From: Agelaius tricolor
Taxonomy: Eukaryota > Chordata > Aves > Passeriformes > Icteridae
Reading direction: 5' to 3'
DNA length: 64,000 nt
Assembly: GCA_023055355.1 (NCBI GenBank)
Contig: JALJCS010000037.1
Coordinates: forward strand, 434,001-498,000
Shown here: positions 39,943 through 50,526 of the stretch, piece by piece
How positions within the stretch are numbered: position 1 is the stretch's first letter
Layout of the letters: every line of letters begins with the position of its first letter
Notes under the pieces: model-generated
What the model saw: only the letters and a program-made list of their open reading frames with translations
What the model was told of the DNA's origin: nothing
Database searches by the model: none
Position numbers and translations under genes: made by a program

Positions 39943-41423
39943 CAGTTTAGTCTGACAGTCCACAAAGGGTTTGAGAGGGAAACAAGTTGTTTTAGGGGTG
40001 ATAGATAGGAAGTAGCTGAGGGAAGGTGACAGAGGAAAGTGTGAAGGGGTCAGAGGGGTGGGTAGAGAAAATGACGTTTGCAGCAGTGCTTGGAATTAAC
40101 AGGAACAGCCTTGATTACAGCTTTCCAAGCAGAAAGCAAACTGTCAATCAGGATACAAGATGTTGAGTGGGCTTGCTTGGGTTGGCTCTGTGGACTGTCT
40201 AAGTATAGAACAAAAATCTGTAAGTTTTTTTTCTTTTTTTTTACAGTAGGCCACAGTGTCAAAGCTCTCAGACTTCTCCTTAGGGAAAAGGCTGTTTCTT
40301 GTCATTCTTCATGTAAGACACACACAAAAAAGTCCTATGCTGACTGTGCAGCTCAGTCACCCTCTGCAGCAGCTGCTCCACAGATGATGGGACAGTGCTG
40401 AGCTCTCCCTGCACTTGGTTGCTGTAGGTGGGTACCAACCTGTTTCTTTGTGAATCCCAGGTCAGGGTTGTCTTTGGGAATTTCCAGCTGTCGAGGAATC
40501 CTTTCAGTGCAGGTGGCTGCAGTGCCAGGATGCAGCCCCAGGATGAGCTCTAGGGCTGGGAACCCAAGGCAAGAGGCTGGGACCTGGTAAGGACTTAAAG
40601 AATGCAGGTGCCTGTCTCAAACCTTGTCAAGGCCACAGGAGGAGCTGTAAGATGAGGCACCACAGCAGGAACTTGAGGTAGGAGAGGAATTTGAAACAGG
40701 AAGGTGCTAATTCCAGGCCTAAAGGAGGTGAAGGTTTGCTTAGCATGCCAAACAAGGATTCCTGCTGTGCACAGTGTGGGAAGGGAAAGGCAACTACTGC
40801 TGGCATTTGTGGCAGCCCAAGGAGTGGGAACACCTGCAGCCACCCAGAACATGGACAGTATAAAGGTGGCACCTCCAGAAGGACGACTCTGGGCTCCCAT
40901 CACCAAGAACACTGGGGTGAAGGGGGATTCATGGGATGCTCTGGGGTCCCCAGGTGTGGGATGCCCATGACTTGGGTAAGCCTGGTGTGCTTTACCTGGC
41001 GCCTGTGTGGTGCTGCTGCCTGGCCATTGCCACCACCATGGCCAGGGCTCCTGGTGGCCCAGAGTGTGAAGGTTTTGTGTCCATGGTGCACATTTCTCAT
41101 ACCCTTTGGTCCCACATGCCTGTGTCTGCAGGAGAAGTTATTCAGCAAAGCCTGGCTGGTGCCTGTTGTTTCCTTGCACACCAGCTCCAGTGGGTTCTGA
41201 TGGATAAACCTCTCTCCCTGGCTGTCTCTAGCTCTTGAACTTCCTGCTTGCAACAAGCAAAGACCAGCAGGAACGATGCTCCAGGGCTGTTGGGAATGCA
41301 GACTTGTTTTTTGCAGCTCTGGTCCCTAAGGGTGAGAGAGTTTTTATTCTTATCACTGTTTAGTTTTGCACTCTGCTGAGGAAGATCGCTCTTAGATCTC
41401 TTGGTCATGGGTGGTGGGAAGGG
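39943..41423. other. Non-coding unique sequence, no gene seen
   Basis: No gene recognised. The 169-codon frame at 40691-41200 overlaps equally long frames in other phases and on the other strand. It has no recognisable domain and is GC-richer than its surroundings, which alone favours chance open frames. Confidence 0.5.
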
Positions 41424-41759
41424 AAACTCAAGTTTTACCCACTTGGAAATCACTGAAGGAAAGAGTGATGCCACCAGTATTTCCATAAAACACCTTCTTA
41501 TTTTTTATTTTTTTTTTAGTCCTTTGAGGAACACTCTTTCCCCAAGCTTGACATTTTCGAATAATAACATCAAGTTTTTACTCACTTGGAGTAAAACTTG
41601 GAGTAAAACTGGAGTAAACTCAAGTTTTACCCACTTGGAAATCACTGAAGGAAAGAGTGATGCCACCAGTATTTCCATAAAACACCTTTTTATTTTTTAT
41701 TTTTTAATCCTTTGAGGAACACTCTTTCCCCAAGCTTGACATTTTCAAATAATAACATC
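41424..41759. repeat. Recent tandem duplication, ~148-bp unit
   Basis: Copy 1 (41424-41571) and copy 2 (41616-41759) are almost identical, differing in the length of a T-rich run and about two or three substitutions. They are separated by 44 bp that itself contains three variants of cttggagtaaaa. The high identity implies a recent duplication. The 104-codon frame at 41401-41715 spans both copies and repeats its own peptide. This is a product of the duplication, not evidence of a gene. Confidence 0.95.
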
Positions 41760-42446
41760 TAATCTAGTTTCTGATGTATTTAACTGAAATCTAATTTCCA
41801 TTTTTTTGCCCTGTAAAGAACAGCTGGCTCTGGGGATCCCTGATAAAGTGGGAGGGACCCCCTGCTTCCATATGCAAGGAACTAATCAATCTGCCACCAC
41901 CAGCTTACACTAATATCTGTGGTGATTGCAACTCACGTATAATGAAGACAAATCCTGTTCTGCTGAAAGATCAATAATTCAAGTGGGAAAAGGGGGAGCC
42001 AGGAATGGGGGACAGAGACTGCATCAGCCCCTGCCAATGAAATGCTTTTTGAAAACAATGAGCTTTAAGTATAAAGTGTAGGACAATTACTGAGAATTAC
42101 TGAATGCCCAACGGGTATGAAGAAGACCCTGTGAATACAAAATATCCCTTCCCACCCTTTCCAAAATCCAATTCCTGCTAGGAGCTCCTAGGGGAGGTAT
42201 TTAGAGCCTATTAGAATGGCAAGGAACCAGCTGTTAATCAGCATGCTAATCCTGGGGTGACATCACAGGGACCAGGGCTGCTACCTGCATCTGTCAGAGG
42301 CTGGGGGAGCTGAGCTGGCAGCCTGGCTCTGATTGCCTCAGCCTGCAGCACCACAAAGCTCTGGCCTTTTCTGGGGGCCAGGAGGCATCCAGGGAGAATG
42401 GAACAAGCCTGGGGTGTGGATGGAGAGGTTTTGTGGTTCATTTGCA
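41760..42446. other. Non-coding unique sequence, no gene seen
   Basis: No gene or transposon recognised in this 690-bp stretch. Confidence 0.5.
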
Positions 42447-42522
42447 GCAGGCTGCCCAGGGAAGTGGTGCAATCACCATCCCTGAAGTGTTCACAAACCA
42501 TGTGCATGTGGTGCTTGGATGG
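42447..42522 (+). mobile_element. CR1 LINE 3' end, left half of a split copy
   Basis: Plus-strand CR1: ggctgcccagggaagtggtg, caatcaccatccctgaagtg and the caaaccatgtgcatgtggtg block. It breaks off exactly where the LTR at 42523 starts and resumes at 42975, where the next expected CR1 block (ggggacgtggg) is found. Confidence 0.88.
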
Positions 42523-42974
42523 TGCCTCAGGTTTAGCTTTTCTATTTTTCAGGTTCTGTGCTGCTTTAGTGTGTGGGTCTGAGCTTCACATCAGGGGATG
42601 CTGAGCTCTGTGCACAGAGCAGGGAGACAAAACAATTCCTGCTCCAGCTGGGCACCAAGGACAAATGACCCAAATCTCAGCCCAAGAGCACAAACCCCGT
42701 GGGCTGGAGAGAGAAAAACAAGCAGGGTGGGACTGCAGGGGCTAAAGCTGGAATGGGACAATGAACTGCAAGATGCAAATGGAGCAGAACTGATCCCAGG
42801 GAGAGACCCTGGAAGCGCTCATGCATTTTGGGGCCATTTTGGTTCATCTTGGGTGCAGCCCTGGCTGGGCTCTGGTGCTGCCCAAGGTGCATCCATGGAG
42901 GAGATGCTTTGAATAAATCCCTGCTTTATTCTTTAACCCTGTCCAGCCTGTTCTAGGTCAGCCTTCACAAGGCA
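42523..42974 (+). mobile_element. Solo LTR inserted in a CR1
   Basis: A 452-bp element with matching termini TGCCT...AGGCA, sitting inside a CR1 whose two halves join logically when it is removed. AATAAA is at 42912-42917, about 60 bp from the right end, as expected for a retroviral LTR with a short U5. The presumed target repeats (ggatgg at 42517-42522 and ttgtgg at 42975-42980) agree at only half their positions, so the insertion is not recent or the boundary is off by a base or two. No internal ERV sequence is present, hence a solo LTR. Family name not assigned. Confidence 0.8.
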
Positions 42975-43078
42975 TTGTGGGGACGTGGGTTTGTGTTGGA
43001 CCTGGCAGTGCTGGGGGAGCAGCTGCACTCAAGGATCCTGGGGGTCTTTTCCAACCTAAACCATCCTCTGGCTTATGA
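42975..43078 (+). mobile_element. CR1 LINE 3' end, right half of a split copy
   Basis: Continues the CR1 of 42447-42522: ggggacgtgggtttgtgttg, gacctggcagtgctggg and ggtcttttccaacctaaacc, then a decayed form of the CR1 terminal octamers. Only 3' UTR sequence is present. Confidence 0.9.
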
Positions 43079-46000
43079 TGAGGGAGAAAAGTGCTGTGTT
43101 TGCTCACTCTCAATACAAGAGTTTGAGGACAGGGAGGTGAGCAGGGCTGTGAGACAGCTCAGCTGCTCCTCTGGAGATGCTGGGGGTGTCCTGTGCCCAC
43201 CAAGTGATGGATCACACAAGGCATGAGCCCCTGGGGTGCAGGGCCACATCCCTGCCAGGCAGGGATCCTGCTCCTCTCTACCCAGGCACTGCACTTGCCA
43301 TCAGTCTTAATATTTTACCATGCACATCTTGTATTTTTAAATCTTTATTGGACGTGGGCCCGGGCCGTTGTCACAACATCTCGAGTCAGATCAGAGAATT
43401 AATGTGAGCAGGCATGACAAGACTCAGATCAGTTTGGAGTTATTTCTCATCTTCTTTCGGGTGGGAAAGGGTTAAAAAGCTGCCTCAGACTCTCCTTTTG
43501 CTGAGACAAGAAAACTAAAGGTGTATTGATTTCAGCTTGCCCCCCCCCTCATTTTTTTTTTGAGCACCATGATCTTTGTTTTTTGCTTGCCCTGCAAAAG
43601 TGATTATTCGACATAAATACAGACAGTTTTCAGTGTTTACAAGTTAGCTGATATAGCAAGTCTCCTTGTCATGTGCTCCTGGAATATAGGGGAGGGATGA
43701 AGTTGCCAACCTTGAGCATTCATGAGTGAATTGCTCCTAGAAACCAAAAGCTTTGTTCCAAAATGGCCCTGTTTTTCTTAATGAAGAAAGGGAAGATCCA
43801 GACATTTGTTACTGTATCTTTTCAGACCCTGGAATGGGTCACAGGGACTCAATTTTAAATTTTTTCTCCCCAGTGAAAAGGTAGAGACACTTGCATTATC
43901 TTCCTCTATTTTCTGAGCCTTATCACATGGCTCTGAAAGCTGAAGTTTTGAGATTAAAAACTGCCAAACAGTGTGAGACAACAGCAATATGAGCTGATGT
44001 CACTGCGTCGACTCAGCTTTATCTTGATTTTCTTTGGGCATCAGAAGTAAAAAGGGATAGGGAAGTTCTGCTGCCTCCTCGGGAATATTTTAGTAGGAAC
44101 TAAATTTTGAGCAGTCAGCTGAAAATACAAAGAAATACAGAGTGTTTGCATGGTTTATGCACCCTTACAACTGCAGGCAGAGTGAGATGCTGTGTCTGTG
44201 TAAGGGGAGGGTGACAAGGCTGTAGGACAGGCCCAGGAATGGCCAGGTCTGTGCAGGGGAGAGGTTTGAAAGCTGGACACAGCAACCCCTGCTCTGCCTC
44301 TCTCCCTGCCTGCACAGGAGCCCAGAAGTGCCTCATCCCTGGGCACTGCACAGAAACAGAGGCTGTCAGGGCTGGCACAGCTTTGCTGGGTGGGTTTTGG
44401 CTGGGTGTCACAAGGAGCCACCAGGAGCCTGAGCTGGGCTCTGTGGGGACCCTGATCCCAGGGCTGGGATTGCTCCAGGAGGGAGCTCACGCTTCTCTCT
44501 CGCAAGGAGGAAATTTAATTTCTTTGGGTGGGTATCAGGTTGGAAGAAATGGAAAGGAGAGTGTGGAATGTGCTCACATCTCCCCAAACTCCCTTCACAG
44601 CATTCCTGGTGTGTTTTCCAGCTGTGAGTAGGCTGAGATCAATTTTATCAAAGGTTAAGCCAGGCTAACAAGTTCCATATCTTGATCTCAGTCCCATCTG
44701 TTCTTCTGCCATGGCTGTCCTTGGGGGAACATCCTCTGATGGTGCCTCTTGGATCAGCATTTAGGGTCTGACAGGGTCACTGCTCTCCTGTCCAGCACTG
44801 ACCCTCAGCCAGGGCAGCCCCTTCCTTGGGAAGCTGCAGCACAAGGAATTTAAACCAGATTTAGGAGAGCACATCCCACAGCAGAGGGGTTTGGTGGAGG
44901 AGGCACTGTCCAGATGGGAATTGCCCTTCTGCCCCTCCTCCTGGCTGAGGGCAGCCTGAGCACTCTGGTGAGCATCTCTGGGAAATCCTCCTCCCCAGTC
45001 CCTGCTGGAATGGTCTGTGGCTGAAAGGAGCTTCACATTCCCAGGGTGGACAGCCCAGGAGCTCCAGGCAGTGCTGAATTCCCCTCTGTAATAACCCTCA
45101 ATGAATCAGGTGGGAAATACTCCACAAAACCTAAAACACCAAACAACCGGCAGGATTCTGTTAAATGCAAACCCATGAAAGTGCTTGCCACCAATTTATT
45201 TTGAGGGACACTGGGAAAGAGAGAACAGCAATTTCATAATGCTGCAAAGCCACAGCTTTGTAGTGGAGGGAAGCATTATAACATTCATGAGCAAGGTCCT
45301 TCTCATTTTCTTTTTCTCCACTCTACAATTGCAATCCTTTCCATCAGCTGGAGGAAGAACAAGAGGCCAGCATCCCATCTGTTAAGCTGAGCTTTGCAAA
45401 ATGGGAGCGAGCTGGAAACCCAGTGGACTTGCCTGGGATGCAGAGGCACAGCAAAGGCACATATGCTGCAGTTCCAACTATGTCATTTTACTGCTATATG
45501 TAAAACACCATCTGTGGTGCAGAGACCTCTGACAGGAGGGAGGTGCACAATCAACCCAGAAAATTGTCAACTGAAGTGCTGTAAAGTTCTCTCTAAGTGT
45601 CTTCATCACTCATTGCTCGAGGAAAGCACCTAATATTGTGGAATGCTGCATTGAAGAGCTAATGTGGATGTAGGAAGCCAAAACCAGCACTGGGGTGAAT
45701 GGCTGCAACTTTTCTGCCTTTAGGAGTCAGGATCAGTCCAAACTCCATGGATTTTACTGAGGAAAAGGGATGTAATGCCACTGAATTTAGAGGTACCTGA
45801 ATTTAGTGGCACCGCTCAAAGAGGAGGCCGTGAGGGGGCTGCTGTGTGTTTTCCATATGATTTAATTTGGGCTGTAATATTTTGCTTGAAGACAAATTTT
45901 ATGGAAAACAGGAGGCCAGAGGTGATGGAAGGCTGTAATTCACAATGTTATTTGGAGTCAGTCCCTTCAGCTTCACCTTCACATCTCCTCCAGGCAGCGG

Positions 46001-46089
46001 CAGCCCGAAGGCAGGAGCTGTCTCCCACACACAGGGACCAGCAACTCCAGTGACATTCACATCCTATTCCTGTGAGAATTTGCCTTGCA
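43079..46089. other. Non-coding unique sequence, no gene seen
   Basis: No gene or transposon recognised. The block 43310-43480 is repeat-free and includes gtgggcccgggccg, an isolated GC-rich palindromic core in AT-rich surroundings. At 45777-45810 the motif ctgaatttag occurs twice 16 bp apart and can also fold into a 13-bp stem when G-U pairs are allowed. Confidence 0.5.
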
Positions 46090-46512
46090 AGGAGAGGCAA
46101 AGAGCTGTGCTTTACTGAGGAGTGTGATGCCACTCATTGCCACCAAGTGACCTGGTGCAGTGTCAGTGAGGCAGGAGATGCTGAGGCACAAAATGGGTAC
46201 CCCCAGCACGCTGCAGCTCAGCCCTGCAAGGGCTGCAAAGGTGAAACCAGTGCTGCTTTTTGCTTCAAAAGAGGGAAGCAAACTGCCCCCAGCCCTCCCT
46301 CTGTGCCTGCATGCAGCCCTGTCCTCTGGTCCTTTGGATCCAGGTTAACTCTGTGAGCCCCCCGTGCTCCTAAAGCTTGGAGGAGATCCTGCCAGGGAAG
46401 GAGCTCTCAGGAGAGGTGTGGAGCAGACTTTGCTGTGCTCCTGGAGCAGCTGAACCAGCACATATGCCTAAAAATGTACTAAACTCTAATAAACCCTTTT
46501 AAAAGAAAAATT
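46090..46512 (+). mobile_element. Dispersed repeat E (probable LTR), copy 1
   Basis: The right 230 bp is about 94-95% identical to 49752-49982 by eye. Weaker similarity extends left to about 46090. Shared blocks include cccccagccctccct, ggtcctttggatccaggtta, gaaggagctctcaggagag and tgtgctcctggagcagctga. AATAAA lies at 46488-46493, about 20 bp before homology ends in an A-rich tail. A poly(A) signal just before the end suits an LTR with a very short U5, or a retrotransposed non-coding transcript. A local segmental duplication is also possible because only two copies are seen. Confidence 0.7.
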
Positions 46513-49500
46513 TCGCCCTGTGTCATTTTTAGAAGAAGATCTAAAGCACAGCCACTCCTTCAAGATCCCTGAAGTCTGCAATGATTAGAGGCTGAGTCCA
46601 AGCCCAAGTTACACTGCTTTTTTTAATCCTTCCAGCAGTAAATCATACAGCACAGCACTCATTCCAACACCTCTGGGCTGGGGTAAGGGGTGAAACCTTC
46701 CAGTTTTTGCTGTGGGGTGCCTGTGTGAGCAGTGCTGGATGCCCTGTCCCTCAGCTCACCCTGTTCCCAGGGCTGGCAGGCAGGAGCTGTGCCAGGGCCA
46801 GCAGGAAGGCTGATGCCAAGGAAGGGGTTCAGCAGGGGAACTCACTGCTCAGTCACTTTGCTCTTCTGAGTGCTCAAGGCAGCAGCAGGAACTTTGGAGT
46901 TTTGGCAGCAACTGAGCCCTCAGAGCAGGGATAACTCTTGGGTGGTGAAGCAGCCATAACCAGGGGGAAATAAAACCCTCTGGAGCTTGCAGGCAGTTTG
47001 CAGCTGTGCTGGGAGTGTAAGGGAGGAAAGCAGGAGGAAGAGGCTCTTTTCCTTCCCAGTGTTTGTTGAGTTTCATCACTGCAATGGGTAGAAGTGAGGC
47101 AGTGACAGAGATGGCATCAGAGGGAATATGAATGGTGAGTTTTGGAGGTGTTGGAATGAGTGCTGTGTTGTATGGTTTACTGCTGGAAGGATCTAAAAAT
47201 CCAGTGTAACTTGGGCTTGGACTCAGCTTGTAATCATTAAAGAGTTCAGGGCTCTTGAAGGAGTAGCTGTGCTTTAGATCCTCTTGTAAAAATGGCACAG
47301 AGAGAAGAGCTTAGCTGGAGGTGGGAGTCCCTGGGTGCAGGACTGGGGACACAGGGGACAGGATGAGGAGCAGGACAGACAGGGCTGCCCCTGTGGCAGG
47401 GTCTGCTCACACAGAGGCACAGGGATGGTCAGTGCATGCTATGGTACCAGCTGCTCCTCCTGCCCCAGTTCTGCACCCACTGCTGTGCCCAGGGCTGAAG
47501 CCTGCACTCACATTTAGCTCAAGATGAGTAAATTCACTGAGGGAAACGGAGGTGCTGCAGATTAAAGATAAGATTTTTGGTAAAGTACACAACTCCTTTG
47601 CTTCCCTTCCTCTCTGGAGCACACAATTTTTGACCTTTGCTGGGCAAGCTGCTGCCACTTCATCATTATTAAAATATACAGACTAATGACCCTGAGGCTG
47701 CAGCCACTGTCCATTTTCTCCACTGTGGATTTTCCATCTTCTCTCTCCTCGTTTGTATCTCAGTCTCCACAGGACAGAGCCTGTACTCCTCCTCTTCTCC
47801 CAGTAGCACAGGGGAGCCATCAGAGCCAAGCCTGTAATCAAATTGCAATAATCTGCCCTGACTGTAATTAGGCTGCCTTTGCTCCTGTGGAAGGCACAGG
47901 GCTGGGAGCCCGGGGTGAGCTGGGTGTGCCAAGCCCAGAGCACAAACCCTGGTGTGTGCCAATTCACACTCTCATTTATTATGGGGAATTAAGATAGCAG
48001 CTCGAGATGCTGCTCCTGAGCAGAGCACACAAAGTGTTCACAGTTCCTCCCACAAAAAATTGACAATGTGTGGAGGATGTAAAGGAAAGGATTGTTGCTT
48101 CATTTGAGGTGAGAGGAATTGTGGTTCTGAGCACGGTGCAGAAAGCTGGAGGCTGAATCAGGGGATAAACTCTGTCTTTTAAGCTCCACCACAGTGATTT
48201 TTCTACCACACTCTCTTACCCAAGTGATATGAGGACAGTTATGAGACAAAATATGCCATTCTTATTCTATTCCATTGCATTTTTTCTCTGCCTGCCCCTA
48301 GTCATGGGGGAAGAAAGGCCATTTTGTGCACTGAATGTACCCAAAAGGTAACTTAGGCTGAAATCAAAATGTTTTGGTCTTTCTGCACTGGAATGCAGAA
48401 TAACCTGAACTTCTTTCCCTGTTTCTCTCCTTTAGTGGAGCCAAGTGCTGCCATTTGAATTGGAATTGTAGCCTGGCTACAACATGGAAACCCTCCTGCC
48501 ATCTGCTCCACCTTGATTCAGTGCAAACCCCAGCAGTGTTAACCCAGGCCATAAAACATAAAACCATCAGCACATTCACCTCCTGATGGGCAATCTGGCA
48601 CAAGGGCTGAACCCATTCCTTCACCACCAGCTTATTTGATGGCATAAAATTGGGGTTTTTTATTCCCCTGTTTTGCAAACCATTCGTAACTTCCATCCTC
48701 ATTCTCATAAGCTTCAAGCCAAAGCTGAAATTCAGCACGAACTGCTGCTGGTGCATGGTCCTGTACCCAGTGCTGGGGGAATAAACACTGGGCAGCCCAA
48801 TTTCTCCTCACTGTCAGCTGGGGGTCAGCTCAGTTCTGCCCAGTTTTTATTTTGATCCCTTACATGAAGCACTTTCAGCAGTTTTGAGGGCAGTTTTTTA
48901 ATGCCTGTCCCAGTAATATTCAACATTTTATGATCGCTTTCGTCTGAGGGAGGGGAAGTACAACTTGTGCATGAAGTCTGAGAGGGAGAGAGATGCCAAT
49001 CCTGGCTTGTGCCTGCCCTGTGCTGGTTGCCACCTCATTGCCCACCCCTGTAAGTGAATGCAGGTCCATGTAGCAGATTAAAGGTGCTTTTAATGCTCCT
49101 ATACCGTGTGCTTCAAAAAGTCATGAAAGATAGATAGGTAGAGTCCCTTGGCACCCTCTCTAATTCACGTGTTTGTGACTTTAATCCTTGGCTTGATGGT
49201 GTTTTAATTGACAGAATGTAAATTCCTTTCTGTGGTAATCCTTCTGGCACGGGGAGATGTGGACAGATGCTCTCAGTTCACAAGACAGCGAGGGGGAGCA
49301 GGCAGGAGGGGCTGCTGCTGCTGTAGTATTTACTCAAAAATTCCCTGATTATTTACTTTTGTTCACTGCAGCTCGTGCCATCCCACTGAAGTTCACCAGG
49401 ATCGTGTTTCTGCCTCCCTTTCCAGGATTGCTGGGATACAGCAGCAACTTTTTTCTTTTTTTTTTTTCGTGGGAGTTTTGAGCTCCTCCCCAGGAGATTC

Positions 49501-49589
49501 TCAAGTAAACACAGGAAAAAAATGCTGAACATCTTTGTGAGAAAAGGAGGAAGCCATATCTGGCTTTTCACTAAAGAATGAACTCTCTT
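46513..49589. other. Non-coding unique sequence, no gene seen
   Basis: The 3-kb spacer between the two copies of repeat E. No gene or further transposon was recognised. Frames reach 149 codons (46849-47298, minus) with no recognisable domain. Confidence 0.5.
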
Positions 49590-49982
49590 TCCCAGCAGCT
49601 TTTAGCTGAGGAAAACGATTCCCTGCTTTTCTTTCCCCATCAGGATGAGAATACCTGTCCCTGCTGCCTCAGCCCGTGGGAGGATGCTCAGCCAAGGGAG
49701 GGTCAGCAGCTCCCAGCCCTGCAGCTGTGGAAAGGAGGCAGGAGCAGCCAGGCTGCCCCCAGCCCTCCCTGTGTCCCTGCATGCAGCCCTGCCCTCTGGT
49801 CCTTTGGATCCAGGTTAACCCCGTGAGCCCCCCGTGCTCCTGAAGCTTGGGGCAGATCCTGCCAGGGAAGGAGCTCTCAGGAGAGGTGTGGAGCAGACTT
49901 TGCTGTGCTCCTGGAGCAGCTGAACCAGCAGACATGCCTAAAAATGTGCTAAACTCTAATAAACCATTTTAAAGAAAAATTA
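49590..49982 (+). mobile_element. Dispersed repeat E (probable LTR), copy 2
   Basis: Same orientation as copy 1, 3.5 kb away, with AATAAA at 49958-49963 and the same A-rich end. About a dozen differences are spread over the right 230 bp. The left half is much less similar than the right, so either it evolved faster or the copies recombined with different family members. Confidence 0.7.
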
Positions 49983-50436
49983 GGCGGGCTTTTCAAGGCT
50001 GCAGGAAGAGTGGTGTTCAGATAATTTTTAGATTTACTGTCATTTCAAGTAGTTTGGTCTACCCTGCTTATGTAAGCACATTTCCTTCTGAAACCAGTTT
50101 TACCTTTTTGGGCTTACCCCTAATAACTGAAACCCCAACCATTTTAGTTATTTGTCATACCAAAAGGTCCCCCACTGAGTATAATCAGAGTTTTGTTACA
50201 GAGAGAAATGAATAGCATCTGGGAAAGATTTCATCTAATGATAGAGGAGTTAATGGGGGTTTATTTAAATATCTTAGTATTTACCGGTTTGGGGCTTTGA
50301 ATAATATTTCCAAGACTTTTAGACAGATAAATTCTGACATTTCCAACTTCCTTTATTCTTCCCAGTCTTTTTTTTTAGTTTTTTTGGGGGTTCTTCTGGG
50401 TTTTTTAAAAATATCTCTGTCACACACTGCCCTCAT
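49983..50436. other. Non-coding unique sequence, no gene seen
   Basis: AT-rich stretch with T8 and T5 runs at about 50369-50386; nothing recognised. Confidence 0.5.
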
Positions 50437-50526
50437 TACTGAAAGAGTTTCCCTTGGCTTTTCTGCCTTTCCCAGTGTGTCCCTACACTGGGAAAGGCAG
50501 AAAAGCCAGGGGAAACTCTTTCAGTA
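50437..50526. repeat. Near-perfect palindrome, 42-bp arms
   Basis: Left arm 50437-50478 and right arm 50485-50526 are reverse complements with one mismatch (ccaaggg expected, ccagggg seen), around a 6-base centre gtccct. Each end is a TA dinucleotide. As RNA from either strand it would form a 42-bp stem with a 6-nt loop, one of the longest intramolecular stems visible in the window. Possible origins are a tiny TA-flanked inverted-repeat transposon (mariner MITE type), a template-switch inverted duplication, or a young hairpin-RNA locus. The sequence alone does not decide between them. Confidence 0.95.

Noticed and set aside
40691..41200. 169-codon frame in a GC-richer stretch
   Set aside because: Overlapping frames of 88-118 codons exist in other phases and on the other strand; no domain or splice context was seen.
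41401..41715. Open frame with an internally repeated peptide
   Set aside because: The repetition comes from the DNA tandem duplication; the frame is short and T-rich.
45777..45810. 13-bp hairpin
   Set aside because: It relies on G-U pairs and arises from a 10-bp direct repeat of a nearly palindromic motif; too weak to call a structure.
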